This document shows positions 50,319-58,094 of a DNA stretch of 64,000 nt, one piece after another. The first letter of the stretch is position 1; every line of letters begins with the position of its first letter. Location of the stretch: positions 102,851 through 166,850 of the forward strand of contig NZ_JADMKU010000007.1 of the NCBI RefSeq assembly GCF_018219815.1, read 5' to 3'. The notes beneath the pieces were generated by a model, which searched no databases, was not told where the DNA came from, and was given only the letters and a program-made list of their open reading frames with translations. This DNA is from Thalassovita aquimarina. Its GTDB lineage: Bacteria; Pseudomonadota; Alphaproteobacteria; Rhodobacterales; Rhodobacteraceae. The position numbers were made by a program, and so were the translations under genes.

Positions 50319-51298
50319 TCTGGCGAATTTTCATGACGGCACTGCTTGCCCTGACTTTGGTCTGGGGCAACGGGGCGGCGGCGGGGACGCTGGCGGAAAA
50401 TAACGAAATCCTGTTCCGGCAATTGCAGAAAGTACACGGGTTGAGCGCGTCGGAGATGCAGGCGATCCGCAACATCTTCGCCAAGTCGGGGTTCATGGGG
50501 CAGGGCAATCCCAAGATCACCCGCCACCCGATGACGCCGGAACAATGCGCCGCGCGGGTGCCGGGGGGCGTGCGCAGCTATGACAAGGCGCGCAACCGGC
50601 GCATCTGCGGCGACCGTTACATGGCACCACTTTACGACCCGGCCACCGAACGTCCGGAGGATGCCAAGGCCTGTATCGACATGTTCGAATTTCCCAACAT
50701 CCCCTGCACCTACCCGGTGGTCTGGGTGAAGGCGGTGGAGGCGGCGCAGGTCTGTTCCGCGATGGGCAAGCGGCTTTGTGATGCGCATGAATGGGAAGGC
50801 GCCTGCGACGGGGCGCTGCAGGCGCCCGACTATCCCTTCGGCGCCGGGTCGGTCGCGGCGATGCGCGGCATTCATAACAGAAAGTACGCGGCCAGCGCGC
50901 ATTGGGCATATGGCCCGTCCTTCAAGCGCGGGGTGTGCGCGCAGAACAGCGAAAAAAGCGCCTCTTGCGGTGGCGGCGGCTATAACAGCTGCGGATCGAA
51001 CACCTATCCCACCGGCGCCTTTCCCGACTGCGTCAGCAAGCTCGGCGTTTATGACCAGCACGGCAACGCCGCGGAGCACATGAACCTGCCGATGACCAAG
51101 GACCAGATGTCGAGCCGCGGTTCGACCAAGCTCGGCGTCACCGAGATGAAAGGCAGCTGGTTCATCTGGGACAAGTACCGCGCCCATCCCGACTGGTGCC
51201 GCTGGCGCGCGCCGTACTGGCACGGCAGCCGGGTGATGAGCCCGGCAAGCCACGAAAATTACCATCTCGGTTTCCGCTGCTGCAAGACGGTGAACTGA
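50315..51298 (+). CDS. Exported formylglycine-generating-enzyme (SUMF1)-fold protein
   Basis: A 327-residue protein starting in the ATGA overlap with the previous gene, after AAGGAGG. Signal peptide MIWRIFMTALLALTLVWGNGAAAG. The FGE-sulfatase fold signs are IDMFEFPNIP, VVWVKAVEAAQVCSAMGKRLCDAHEWEGAC, QHGNAAEHM (GNxxE motif) and the ending HLGFRCC. It is rich in cysteine (about 14), including CGGGGYNSCG, and should be disulfide-bonded in the periplasm. The copper-site cysteine pair of true FGE is not in the expected place (WCRWRAPYWHGSR), so it probably is a binding or other modifying member rather than a sulfatase activator. Confidence 0.8.
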   Translation: MIWRIFMTALLALTLVWGNGAAAGTLAENNEILFRQLQKVHGLSASEMQAIRNIFAKSGFMGQGNPKITRHPMTPEQCAARVPGGVRSYDKARNRRICGDRYMAPLYDPATERPEDAKACIDMFEFPNIPCTYPVVWVKAVEAAQVCSAMGKRLCDAHEWEGACDGALQAPDYPFGAGSVAAMRGIHNRKYAASAHWAYGPSFKRGVCAQNSEKSASCGGGGYNSCGSNTYPTGAFPDCVSKLGVYDQHGNAAEHMNLPMTKDQMSSRGSTKLGVTEMKGSWFIWDKYRAHPDWCRWRAPYWHGSRVMSPASHENYHLGFRCCKTVN

Positions 51299-51357
51299 GA
51301 TTGTTGCGGTGCCCCCGCGAAAGCCGGGGCGGCGATCGGGTCAAGGCGAACTTAAAA

Positions 51358-51383
51358 CGCCAGCCCTGGGGGGAGGGCTGGCG
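51358..51383. terminator. Hairpin between convergent genes
   Basis: CGCCAGCCCT (51358-51367) and AGGGCTGGCG (51374-51383) form a perfect 10-bp stem with a 6-base loop in the tail-to-tail gap. Confidence 0.5.
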
Positions 51384-51465
51384 CTGGCGCGGCGGCCTGG
51401 GGCCTTCGATCCGCGCGGGGGGGACTTCTGAAACTTCTGAGGAACGGGCGGCTTGACGCCGCGCC

Positions 51466-52356
51466 TTAGCGATACAGCGACGCCATCAGCCGGTCGGGAT
51501 TGGCGATCGGGCCTTCGCTGGAAATGATCCCGGCCAGATCGCGGTCGGCCAGAACCTTGGCCAGCGGCTGCGGTTTGCCGTTCACGATGGCGGTGGGCGC
51601 GACCAGCCGCACGCCATGGCTGTAATCGGCATATTGCGCGCCGTGCACGGTGGATAGCGGCTGGATCGGGCGGCCGTTGCTGCGGTGCCAGCCATAGATC
51701 GCCACGCGACCGTGGGCCTTCAGCAGCCGCCGGGTCAGCACGATGTCTTTCTTCTGACCGGCAGTCAGGCGGCCCGGGGTGCGGGCGGCGCGGGTGCGCG
51801 CCTTTTCCACGGTCACGTTGTGGCGCAGCAGGTAGTCGGTCGAACTCATCTGCCGGGTCGGTTTCATCGGGCTCGGTGCCAGGTGGATTTCGGCCTGGTC
51901 ATAGATCGCGTCGACCATCCGCGGCGTGGGCAGGAAGAAACCCATGCTGTCGGCGATGCGCGCCGCCGCGGGCAGGCCCAGCGGCACCCTCACGTAATCG
52001 TCGTTCGATCCGACCGACAGGTATTCCGGCGTGACGCAGATGGTGATGTCGGTGATTTCGCCTTTCGCGTTCTTGCCCGACAGGGTCACCGGGGTCAGTT
52101 GGCGCTGGAAGGCGGGCATGTTGCCCCGCAGGATCTGCCGTTCGATCACCGCGTCGCGTTCCGGCCCCGAGATGTTCAGCACCTGTTGCATCACTTCGCT
52201 GCCGCCGGCGGCGCCGAGTTTGCGTTTCGGGAGCGAATGGGAAACCGCATCCTTGCAGCCGGCTGTCGCGGCATGGCTTGCGTTGGCGGAGATGGTGACA
52301 CTCAATACGACAGCGACGAAGGACGCGACACGCCCCAGCGAACTCAACTTATTCAT
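51466..52356 (-). CDS. Exported protein, conserved type but function unknown
   Basis: A 296-residue protein with a signal peptide ending near ANASHA. The C-terminal half has a recognisable conserved block: RRLLKAHGRVAIYGWHRSNGRPIQPLSTVHGAQYADYSHGVRLVAPTAIVNGKP. The histidines and the YADYSHG/RLV segment could be a catalytic or metal site, but no named enzyme family is matched by eye. It is divergent from the Lon-like gene and convergent with the FGE-fold gene. Periplasmic location is expected. Confidence 0.75.
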   Translation of the reverse strand: MNKLSSLGRVASFVAVVLSVTISANASHAATAGCKDAVSHSLPKRKLGAAGGSEVMQQVLNISGPERDAVIERQILRGNMPAFQRQLTPVTLSGKNAKGEITDITICVTPEYLSVGSNDDYVRVPLGLPAAARIADSMGFFLPTPRMVDAIYDQAEIHLAPSPMKPTRQMSSTDYLLRHNVTVEKARTRAARTPGRLTAGQKKDIVLTRRLLKAHGRVAIYGWHRSNGRPIQPLSTVHGAQYADYSHGVRLVAPTAIVNGKPQPLAKVLADRDLAGIISSEGPIANPDRLMASLYR

Positions 52357-52595
52357 TGTCCCAGCGGTCCTGCACTGTTTCTGTTCCGCCCAATATGGGG
52401 ATTGCGTTGCAAAGGTCGAGCCGGCGCGCCCGATTGGCCATGAAATGGGCGATTTCCCGCCATTTCCGGCCCGCCCGACCGGCGCTTGCCCGCCGCCGGC
52501 CTGTCCGGGAAAGGGGGGCGTCGGCGCGATTGAACCATTGATGAACGCCGAGATTTCCGTTCTAGTCGGAGCAGATAAGGCAAGGAGAAGGCAGC

Positions 52596-55031
52596 ATGGA
52601 AGAACTCCCGTCCGAAAAATTGCGCAACCGCTGCGACCCGGCGACGCTGCCGTTTCGGACCACTGCGGAGATCGAGGATCTTCGCGACCTGATCGGGCAG
52701 GACCGCGCGCTTGATGCTATCCGCCTGTCGTCAGAGCTGCCGCATCGCGATTTCAACCTCTTCGTGCTGGGGCCTAGCGGTACCGGCCGCCATTCCGCCG
52801 TCGACAAACTGCTGCGCGAACAGGCGTTGAAACGGCAGGTTCCGTCGGACTGGGTCTATGTCAACAATTTCGCCGCCGCGCACAAACCGGTCGCGATGCG
52901 GCTACCGGCGGGGACGGCGACGACGCTCCGGCGCGCGATGCAGGATCTGGTCGATGACCTGGCCAGCGACATCCCGGCGCTGTTCGAATCCGACGACTAC
53001 CAGACCCAGCGGCGCGCCATCGAACAGGAACTGGGCGAAGCGCACGAATCCGCGATGACGGAATTCGCCGAACGCGCCAAGGCCGAAAAGGTCGCGCTTC
53101 TGCGTACGCCGATGGGATTCATGCTGGCGGCGCTGCACGAAGGCCAGATCGTCAAACCAGACGACTTCCAGAAGCTCAGCCCCGAAGAACAGGAAGAGAT
53201 CGAGGAAAAGATCGAACGCCTGCAGGAAGAGCTCGCCGTGGTGCTGCGCGAAGCGCCAAAGTTGGAAAAAGAACATCGCAAGCGGGTCGAGGACTTGAAC
53301 GCCAACATGGCCGAACGTGCGGTTTCGGCCCGGGTGGCCGAGGTCAGCGCCGAGCTCAGGGCGATTGAATCTGTGGCCGATTACCTTGAAAAAGTGCGGC
53401 AGGACATGATCGCCCATGCCGAACTGTTCCTGGTCGCGGCGTCGCAGAAGCAGGAGGGCAACTTTCCCGATGCGATCAGCCGGTCGCATCACCGGCCCGA
53501 ATTCGACCGCTACGTCGTCAACGTGATGGTGACGCAGAACTGCGCCGAAGATGCCGGCGCCCCGGTGGAGGGCGAACACCTGCCGACGCTGGACCGGCTG
53601 ATCGGGCGGATCGATCACGTGTCGCAGATGGGGTCGCTTGTCACCAACTTCACCATGATCAAGCCCGGCGCGCTGCACCGGGCCAATGGCGGCTACCTGG
53701 TGCTGGACGCGCGCCACGTGCTGTCCGAACCCTATGCTTGGGATTCGCTGAAACGCTGCCTGCGCAACCAGTCGGTCAGCATCAACTCACTGGCCGAACG
53801 GCTGAGCCTGGTGTCGACCACTTCGCTTGAACCGGATCCGATCCCGCTCGACGTGCGGGTGGTTCTGATCGGCGACCGGATGCTGCATGCGCTGTTGGTC
53901 ATGCTGGACCCGGATTTCAACGAATTGTTCAAGATTCAGGCCGACTTCGAAGAAGTGGTGGACCGCAACCCGGACAACATGGTGCTGTTTGCCCGACTGA
54001 TCGGCAGCTATGCCAAGCGCGAAGGGCTGCGCCCGGTCACCGCTGAAGGCGTCGCGCGGCTGCTGGACGAAGCCACAAGGGTGGCCGAGGACAGCGAAAA
54101 GCTGTCGCTGCGCCTGCGTGCGGTGGGCGATCTGCTGCGCGAGGCGGAACACTACGCCGGCGGGCGCGGCTGCGACAATGTCGAGGCCGCCGATATCGAA
54201 CGCGCCATCGCGGAAAAGGAACGGCGGTCGTCGCGGATCAAGGACCGGATGCAGGAAGCGGTCACCCGCGAAACCATCCTGATCGATACCGAGGGCGAAA
54301 AATCCGGGCAGATCAATGGATTGTCGGTGATCGGGCTGGGCGATTACCGGTTCGGCAGACCGTCGCGCATTACCGCGCGGGTGCGCATGGGCGCGGGCAA
54401 GCTGATCGATATCGAACGCGAGGTCGAACTGGGCGGGCCGCTGCATTCCAAAGGGGTGATGATCCTGTCCGGCTACCTTGCCTCACGCTATGCGCTGGAC
54501 GTGCCGTTTTCGCTGCATGCGAGCCTCGTTTTCGAGCAAAGTTACGGCGGGGTGGATGGCGACAGCGCTTCCTCGGCGGAACTCTACGCGCTGTTGTCGG
54601 CGCTGTCGGACCTGCCGATCAAGCAGGGCTTCGCGGTGACCGGGTCGGTCAACCAGAGCGGCGAGATACAGGCGATCGGCGGAGTGAACGAGAAGATCGA
54701 AGGCTTTTTCGAAACCTGCCTGGCGCGTGGCCTGACCGGCGATCAGGGCGTGATGATCCCGAAATCCAATGTCGAACACCTGATGCTGCGCGACGACGTG
54801 GTGCAGGCGGTCGAGGATGGCAAGTTCCGCATCATCCCGGTGGCAAGCATCGACGAGGGGATCGAGGTGCTGACCGGCACGCCGGCTGGGGTACGGAACG
54901 CAGACGGCGTTTTTCCCGAAGACAGCGTCAATGCGCGGGTCGAAGCGAAGCTGCGTGGCTATGCCGAGATGCGCCGCGCCTTCGCCAAGTCCGGGAAATC
55001 CGGCCAGAACGGCAACGGGGAAGACCAATGA
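52596..55031 (+). CDS. Lon-like ATP-dependent protease of the AAA_32 type
   Basis: An 811-residue protein preceded by AAGGAGAAGGCAGC. The N-terminal part is the AAA_32 helical domain with a modified Walker A, GPSGTGRHS, in which Arg-His replaces the usual Lys-Ser/Thr. A charged coiled segment spans about 180-270. The C-terminal Lon protease domain shows GDSASSAEL with candidate nucleophile Ser657 and VNEKIEGF with Lys700; the spacing of 43 residues equals that of classical Lon. This subgroup (COG1067) is distinct from Lon itself, and its substrates are largely unknown. The Usp-like gene overlaps its end by ATGA. Confidence 0.9.
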   Translation: MEELPSEKLRNRCDPATLPFRTTAEIEDLRDLIGQDRALDAIRLSSELPHRDFNLFVLGPSGTGRHSAVDKLLREQALKRQVPSDWVYVNNFAAAHKPVAMRLPAGTATTLRRAMQDLVDDLASDIPALFESDDYQTQRRAIEQELGEAHESAMTEFAERAKAEKVALLRTPMGFMLAALHEGQIVKPDDFQKLSPEEQEEIEEKIERLQEELAVVLREAPKLEKEHRKRVEDLNANMAERAVSARVAEVSAELRAIESVADYLEKVRQDMIAHAELFLVAASQKQEGNFPDAISRSHHRPEFDRYVVNVMVTQNCAEDAGAPVEGEHLPTLDRLIGRIDHVSQMGSLVTNFTMIKPGALHRANGGYLVLDARHVLSEPYAWDSLKRCLRNQSVSINSLAERLSLVSTTSLEPDPIPLDVRVVLIGDRMLHALLVMLDPDFNELFKIQADFEEVVDRNPDNMVLFARLIGSYAKREGLRPVTAEGVARLLDEATRVAEDSEKLSLRLRAVGDLLREAEHYAGGRGCDNVEAADIERAIAEKERRSSRIKDRMQEAVTRETILIDTEGEKSGQINGLSVIGLGDYRFGRPSRITARVRMGAGKLIDIEREVELGGPLHSKGVMILSGYLASRYALDVPFSLHASLVFEQSYGGVDGDSASSAELYALLSALSDLPIKQGFAVTGSVNQSGEIQAIGGVNEKIEGFFETCLARGLTGDQGVMIPKSNVEHLMLRDDVVQAVEDGKFRIIPVASIDEGIEVLTGTPAGVRNADGVFPEDSVNARVEAKLRGYAEMRRAFAKSGKSGQNGNGEDQ

Positions 55032-55738
55032 GCGGCGGGCGCACAGGGCCGCGCCGCATTCTTGTTGGTGCGGGCTGTTTCGCCGATGCCCGGGCGGCGT
55101 TGCGGCTGCTGGAACGGCTGGAAGGGCCGCATATGGCGGAAATTCACGGCGTCCTGGTCGAGGAAACCGCGATCTCCGGCGCCGCGATGCCCTGCCAGCG
55201 CGTGGTCACCATTGCCGGGGCGCTGACCGTGGTGCCCTCGGCGCAGCAGTTGCGCCGACAGTTTGAAAGCGATGCCCGCGCCTTCCGCCGGATGCTGTCG
55301 GAGATTGCCGGCAGCGGGAAATGGAGCTTCGAGCAGCGCGAGGGCGAGCTGATCGGCCACCTGCGCGAAGCGGCGCGCGGCTGGGATATGCTGCTGGTCG
55401 GCCATCGCAAGACGCAGCCCTTGACGGGCAGGGTGATCCTGATCGCGCCGCCCGCCGGGGCCTCGCCTCAGGCTGCCGATTTCGCCGCCGAACTGGCCGA
55501 TGTGCTGGGCGCGCCAGTGCAACGGCTCGCGGTGACGCCGGAGGACGATGCGGACCATGCCAGCGCCGCGGCGCTGCTGGAGCGGTTGGGGCGAATCCCT
55601 GCGGCGGCGGTCGTCATCGACCTTCCGGCAGGCGGGCTTGCCAGGCCGGACCGTTTGCAGGCGGTGATTGACGCGGCGCGTTGCCCGACATTCGTGCTTG
55701 GGCCGGATGGCAACGGGGCGGACAGCGGCGAGGGTTAG
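55028..55738 (+). CDS. Universal-stress-protein-like protein coupled to the Lon-like protease
   Basis: A 236-residue protein translated from the ATGA overlap with the Lon-like gene. It looks like two tandem alpha/beta units: RRILVGAGCFADARAALRLLERL ... GWDMLLVGHRK and GRVILIAPPAGASPQAADFAAELADVLGAPVQRLAV ... CPTFVLGPDG. This order matches UspA-type folds, but the glycine-rich ATP-binding motif of UspA is not visible, so nucleotide binding is doubtful. Its tight coupling suggests an adaptor or regulator of the protease. Confidence 0.6.
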   Translation: MSGGRTGPRRILVGAGCFADARAALRLLERLEGPHMAEIHGVLVEETAISGAAMPCQRVVTIAGALTVVPSAQQLRRQFESDARAFRRMLSEIAGSGKWSFEQREGELIGHLREAARGWDMLLVGHRKTQPLTGRVILIAPPAGASPQAADFAAELADVLGAPVQRLAVTPEDDADHASAAALLERLGRIPAAAVVIDLPAGGLARPDRLQAVIDAARCPTFVLGPDGNGADSGEG

Positions 55739-55769
55739 CGGCAGCATCTTGGCAGGCCGGGGAGGGATC

Positions 55770-56963
55770 ATGACCGAAACAGGCAACGGAATGGACGACA
55801 TGATTGCGGGCCGTTCGCGCGGGCTGGCCATGTCGGCGATCAAGGAAATGTCGATCCTCAGCGCCAAGGTGCCCGGCGCGGCTTCGCTGGCTTGGGGGTT
55901 GCCGTCTTTCCCCACCCCCGAACCGATCCGCGCCGCCGTCGCCCAGGCGCTGGAAAGCGACCCGAAAATCGGCATGTACGCGCTGCCGGGCGGTTTGCCC
56001 GAACTGACCGAGGCCGCGGCGCGGGAACATGAACGCCGCACCGGCCTGCGTGTCGACCCGAACCGGCAGGTGATGATTTCGGCGGGCAACATGGAAGGGA
56101 TGCAGACCCTGTTCCAGTCGATCATCGACCCGGGCGACGAGGTCATCGTCACCGATCCCGGCTTCGTTTCGCATATCAGCCAGATCCGGTTCAGCGGCGG
56201 CGTGCCGGTGTATTGGAAGATGGACGAAAGCAAGGGTTGGGAGCTCGACATCGGCAGCCTGCCGGGTCTGATCGGTCCGCGCACCAAGGCGATCGTGCTG
56301 GTCAATCCGTCGAACCCCACCGGCGCGATCCTGTCCGAACAAACCCTGCGCGCGGCGGCAAGGATCGCCCGCGACCGGGGGCTGCTGATCATTCTCGACG
56401 ATCCCTACAGCCCCTTCGTCTATGACGACCGGGACCGGTTCTTCAACCTTGCTGCCGCACAGGAATTCGCCGACAGCATCGCCTATCTTTTCACCTTTTC
56501 AAAGGCGTACGCGATGAGCGGCTGGCGCGCCGCCTACATGGTCGTGCCCGAGGCGCTGCGCACCCAGATCGTCAAGGTTCACGACCTGTCGATGATCTGC
56601 ACGCCCCGGATCAGCCAGGTGGCCGCGCTTGCCGCGCTTGATCATGGGCCGGATCACATCGACGGGTTCCGCGCCACGCTCGATCGCCGCCGCGTCCTGA
56701 TCTGCGACCGCCTCGACCGGGTGGGCCATGTGTTCGACTACGTCCGGCCGCAGGGGGCGTATTACGTGTTTCCGCGGGTGCTGGCGGATCATCAGGACGA
56801 CGTGCAATTCGCCCATGACCTGCTGCGCGAGGCACGGGTGACGGTGACGCCGGGCAGCGCCTTCGGCCCCTCGGGGGCAGGGCATGTACGGATGGCCTAT
56901 TGCGTCGAGGACGACGTGATCAACCAGGCCTTCGACCGGATCGAGGCGCATTTCGGCACCTGA
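55770..56963 (+). CDS. Class I/II PLP-dependent aminotransferase
   Basis: A 397-residue enzyme starting at ATG 55770 after GGAGGGATC. Fold type I features are clear: MYALPGGLPELTEAAA near 70-85, DPGFVSHISQIR, VLVNPSNPTGAIL (residues about 172-184), LDDPYSPFVYDD with the PLP-contacting Asp/Tyr, and FTFSKAYAMSGWRAAYM with the Schiff-base lysine. The C-terminal RMAYC segment holds the carboxylate-binding arginine. It transfers an amino group between an amino acid (aspartate or similar) and a 2-oxo acid. Which one is not determinable here. Confidence 0.9.
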   Translation: MTETGNGMDDMIAGRSRGLAMSAIKEMSILSAKVPGAASLAWGLPSFPTPEPIRAAVAQALESDPKIGMYALPGGLPELTEAAAREHERRTGLRVDPNRQVMISAGNMEGMQTLFQSIIDPGDEVIVTDPGFVSHISQIRFSGGVPVYWKMDESKGWELDIGSLPGLIGPRTKAIVLVNPSNPTGAILSEQTLRAAARIARDRGLLIILDDPYSPFVYDDRDRFFNLAAAQEFADSIAYLFTFSKAYAMSGWRAAYMVVPEALRTQIVKVHDLSMICTPRISQVAALAALDHGPDHIDGFRATLDRRRVLICDRLDRVGHVFDYVRPQGAYYVFPRVLADHQDDVQFAHDLLREARVTVTPGSAFGPSGAGHVRMAYCVEDDVINQAFDRIEAHFGT

Positions 56964-56978
56964 GCGGCCTTATGCCGG

Positions 56979-57794
56979 TCAGACATCCAGGGACTGGGTC
57001 AGCAGGTAGAAATCTTCGTCGACGCTGTACACGACGCCGTCGGGGAATTGGTGCCAGTTCTCGTCGCTGAGCGGCTCCGATGCGATTTCGACTGCGCGGT
57101 AGTCCTCGCTGGTTTCGTGGTGAACATGCGGCTTGTGACAGATCGGGCATTCGAAATCTATGTCACGCTCCAGATGCCACAGGGTCCGGCCCAGCCTGCT
57201 GCCGACGAAGGTGGTGCCGTCGGTCAGCACGATGTTCAGGCCGATCTTGCGCTCGGGGTCGACTTCGCGCGACCAGGCCACGACCTGGCGCAGTCCCCGG
57301 GCCACCAGATCCAGCATCGGCATTTCGGGATGCTGAAGGTGCAGCGTCAGCAGGTAGTAGAAGACATGTTCGCTGTCGGTGGTGCCGCGGATGTCGTTGC
57401 GCAACATCGGGTCGATTTCCGGGATCATCAGGTCGCGCACCTTCAGGAAATTCGGCACCGTGCCGTTATGGGCGAAGATCCAGCGCCCGTAATGAAACGG
57501 GTGGGTGTTTTCGATCGACGGTTCGCCCACCGTGGCCCGGCGCACATGGGCGACGACAGTATGGGCATAGACCTTGGCCGCGGCCTTGGCGAAATGTTCG
57601 CCGTGAAAGGCCGCCCAGGTCTGCTTTTCGATCATCGGAACACCGTCCGGATAATCGGCGACGCCCCAGCCATGGCCGTGAACCAGACCCTCGGCGTCGC
57701 CCGCGCTCTGCGCCATCAGCGCGTTCTGCGCATGGACGAGGCTGCATTCCACGCGGGTCGGTTCATTCGCCTTCATCGCATATAATCTGCACAT
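56979..57794 (-). CDS. Class II glutamine amidotransferase (YafJ-like)
   Basis: A 271-residue Ntn-type glutaminase. It begins MCRLYA, so Cys2 becomes the N-terminal nucleophile after Met removal. Other hallmarks are GHGWGVADYPDG, AHVRRATVGEPSIENTHPF (glutamine-binding Arg) and FAHNGTVPNF. It resembles stand-alone YafJ proteins: no synthetase domain is attached. A CPIC ... HVHH segment near residue 213-223 may hold a metal or be structural. It would release ammonia from glutamine or cleave another gamma-glutamyl amide. Its start faces the ATP-grasp gene across about 300 bases. Confidence 0.88.
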   Translation of the reverse strand: MCRLYAMKANEPTRVECSLVHAQNALMAQSAGDAEGLVHGHGWGVADYPDGVPMIEKQTWAAFHGEHFAKAAAKVYAHTVVAHVRRATVGEPSIENTHPFHYGRWIFAHNGTVPNFLKVRDLMIPEIDPMLRNDIRGTTDSEHVFYYLLTLHLQHPEMPMLDLVARGLRQVVAWSREVDPERKIGLNIVLTDGTTFVGSRLGRTLWHLERDIDFECPICHKPHVHHETSEDYRAVEIASEPLSDENWHQFPDGVVYSVDEDFYLLTQSLDV

Positions 57795-58094
57795 GGCTTT
57801 CCCTTTCGAAAATGGATGGACCGTCTTTCCTTCCGGGGTTTGGGAAAAATACTAAGCAGACTGAGGCCTATCCTGATAGGGTATTTGTGAAATGTTACCA
57901 TTCCATAGCGGCTTTGGAGGCGGAAACTGGCAGAACGTTCACGCCTTGCACAGACAATTTCCGGCGGCGGCTTCCCGATCATCCGGCGCCACCGTGCCCG
58001 GCTGTCCCAATCGGATCGCCGGCGCGCCCTAGCCGTCGCGCGGCAGCTGCAGGGGGCAAAGGCCCTGCGGGAACGGCGTTATTTCGGGCCGCAT
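57795..58094. other. Divergent gap between amidotransferase and ATP-grasp genes, partly coding
   Basis: The first 110 bases are AT-rich and hold a short palindrome (57867-57880) and probably both promoters. From 57909 to 58094 the frame of the ATP-grasp gene is open, and its translation looks like ordinary protein, so this part probably encodes the N-terminus of that enzyme from a non-standard start. Confidence 0.5.
57867..57880. promoter_or_regulatory. Palindrome in a divergent promoter gap
   Basis: CCTATCCTGATAGG is an inverted repeat of 6-bp arms around two bases, in the AT-rich gap between divergent genes. It could be an operator for both; the regulator is unknown. Confidence 0.3.

Noticed and set aside
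50315..51298. True formylglycine-generating enzyme activating a sulfatase
   Set aside because: The fold matches, but the copper-site cysteine arrangement is not evident and there is no sulfatase gene in the window.
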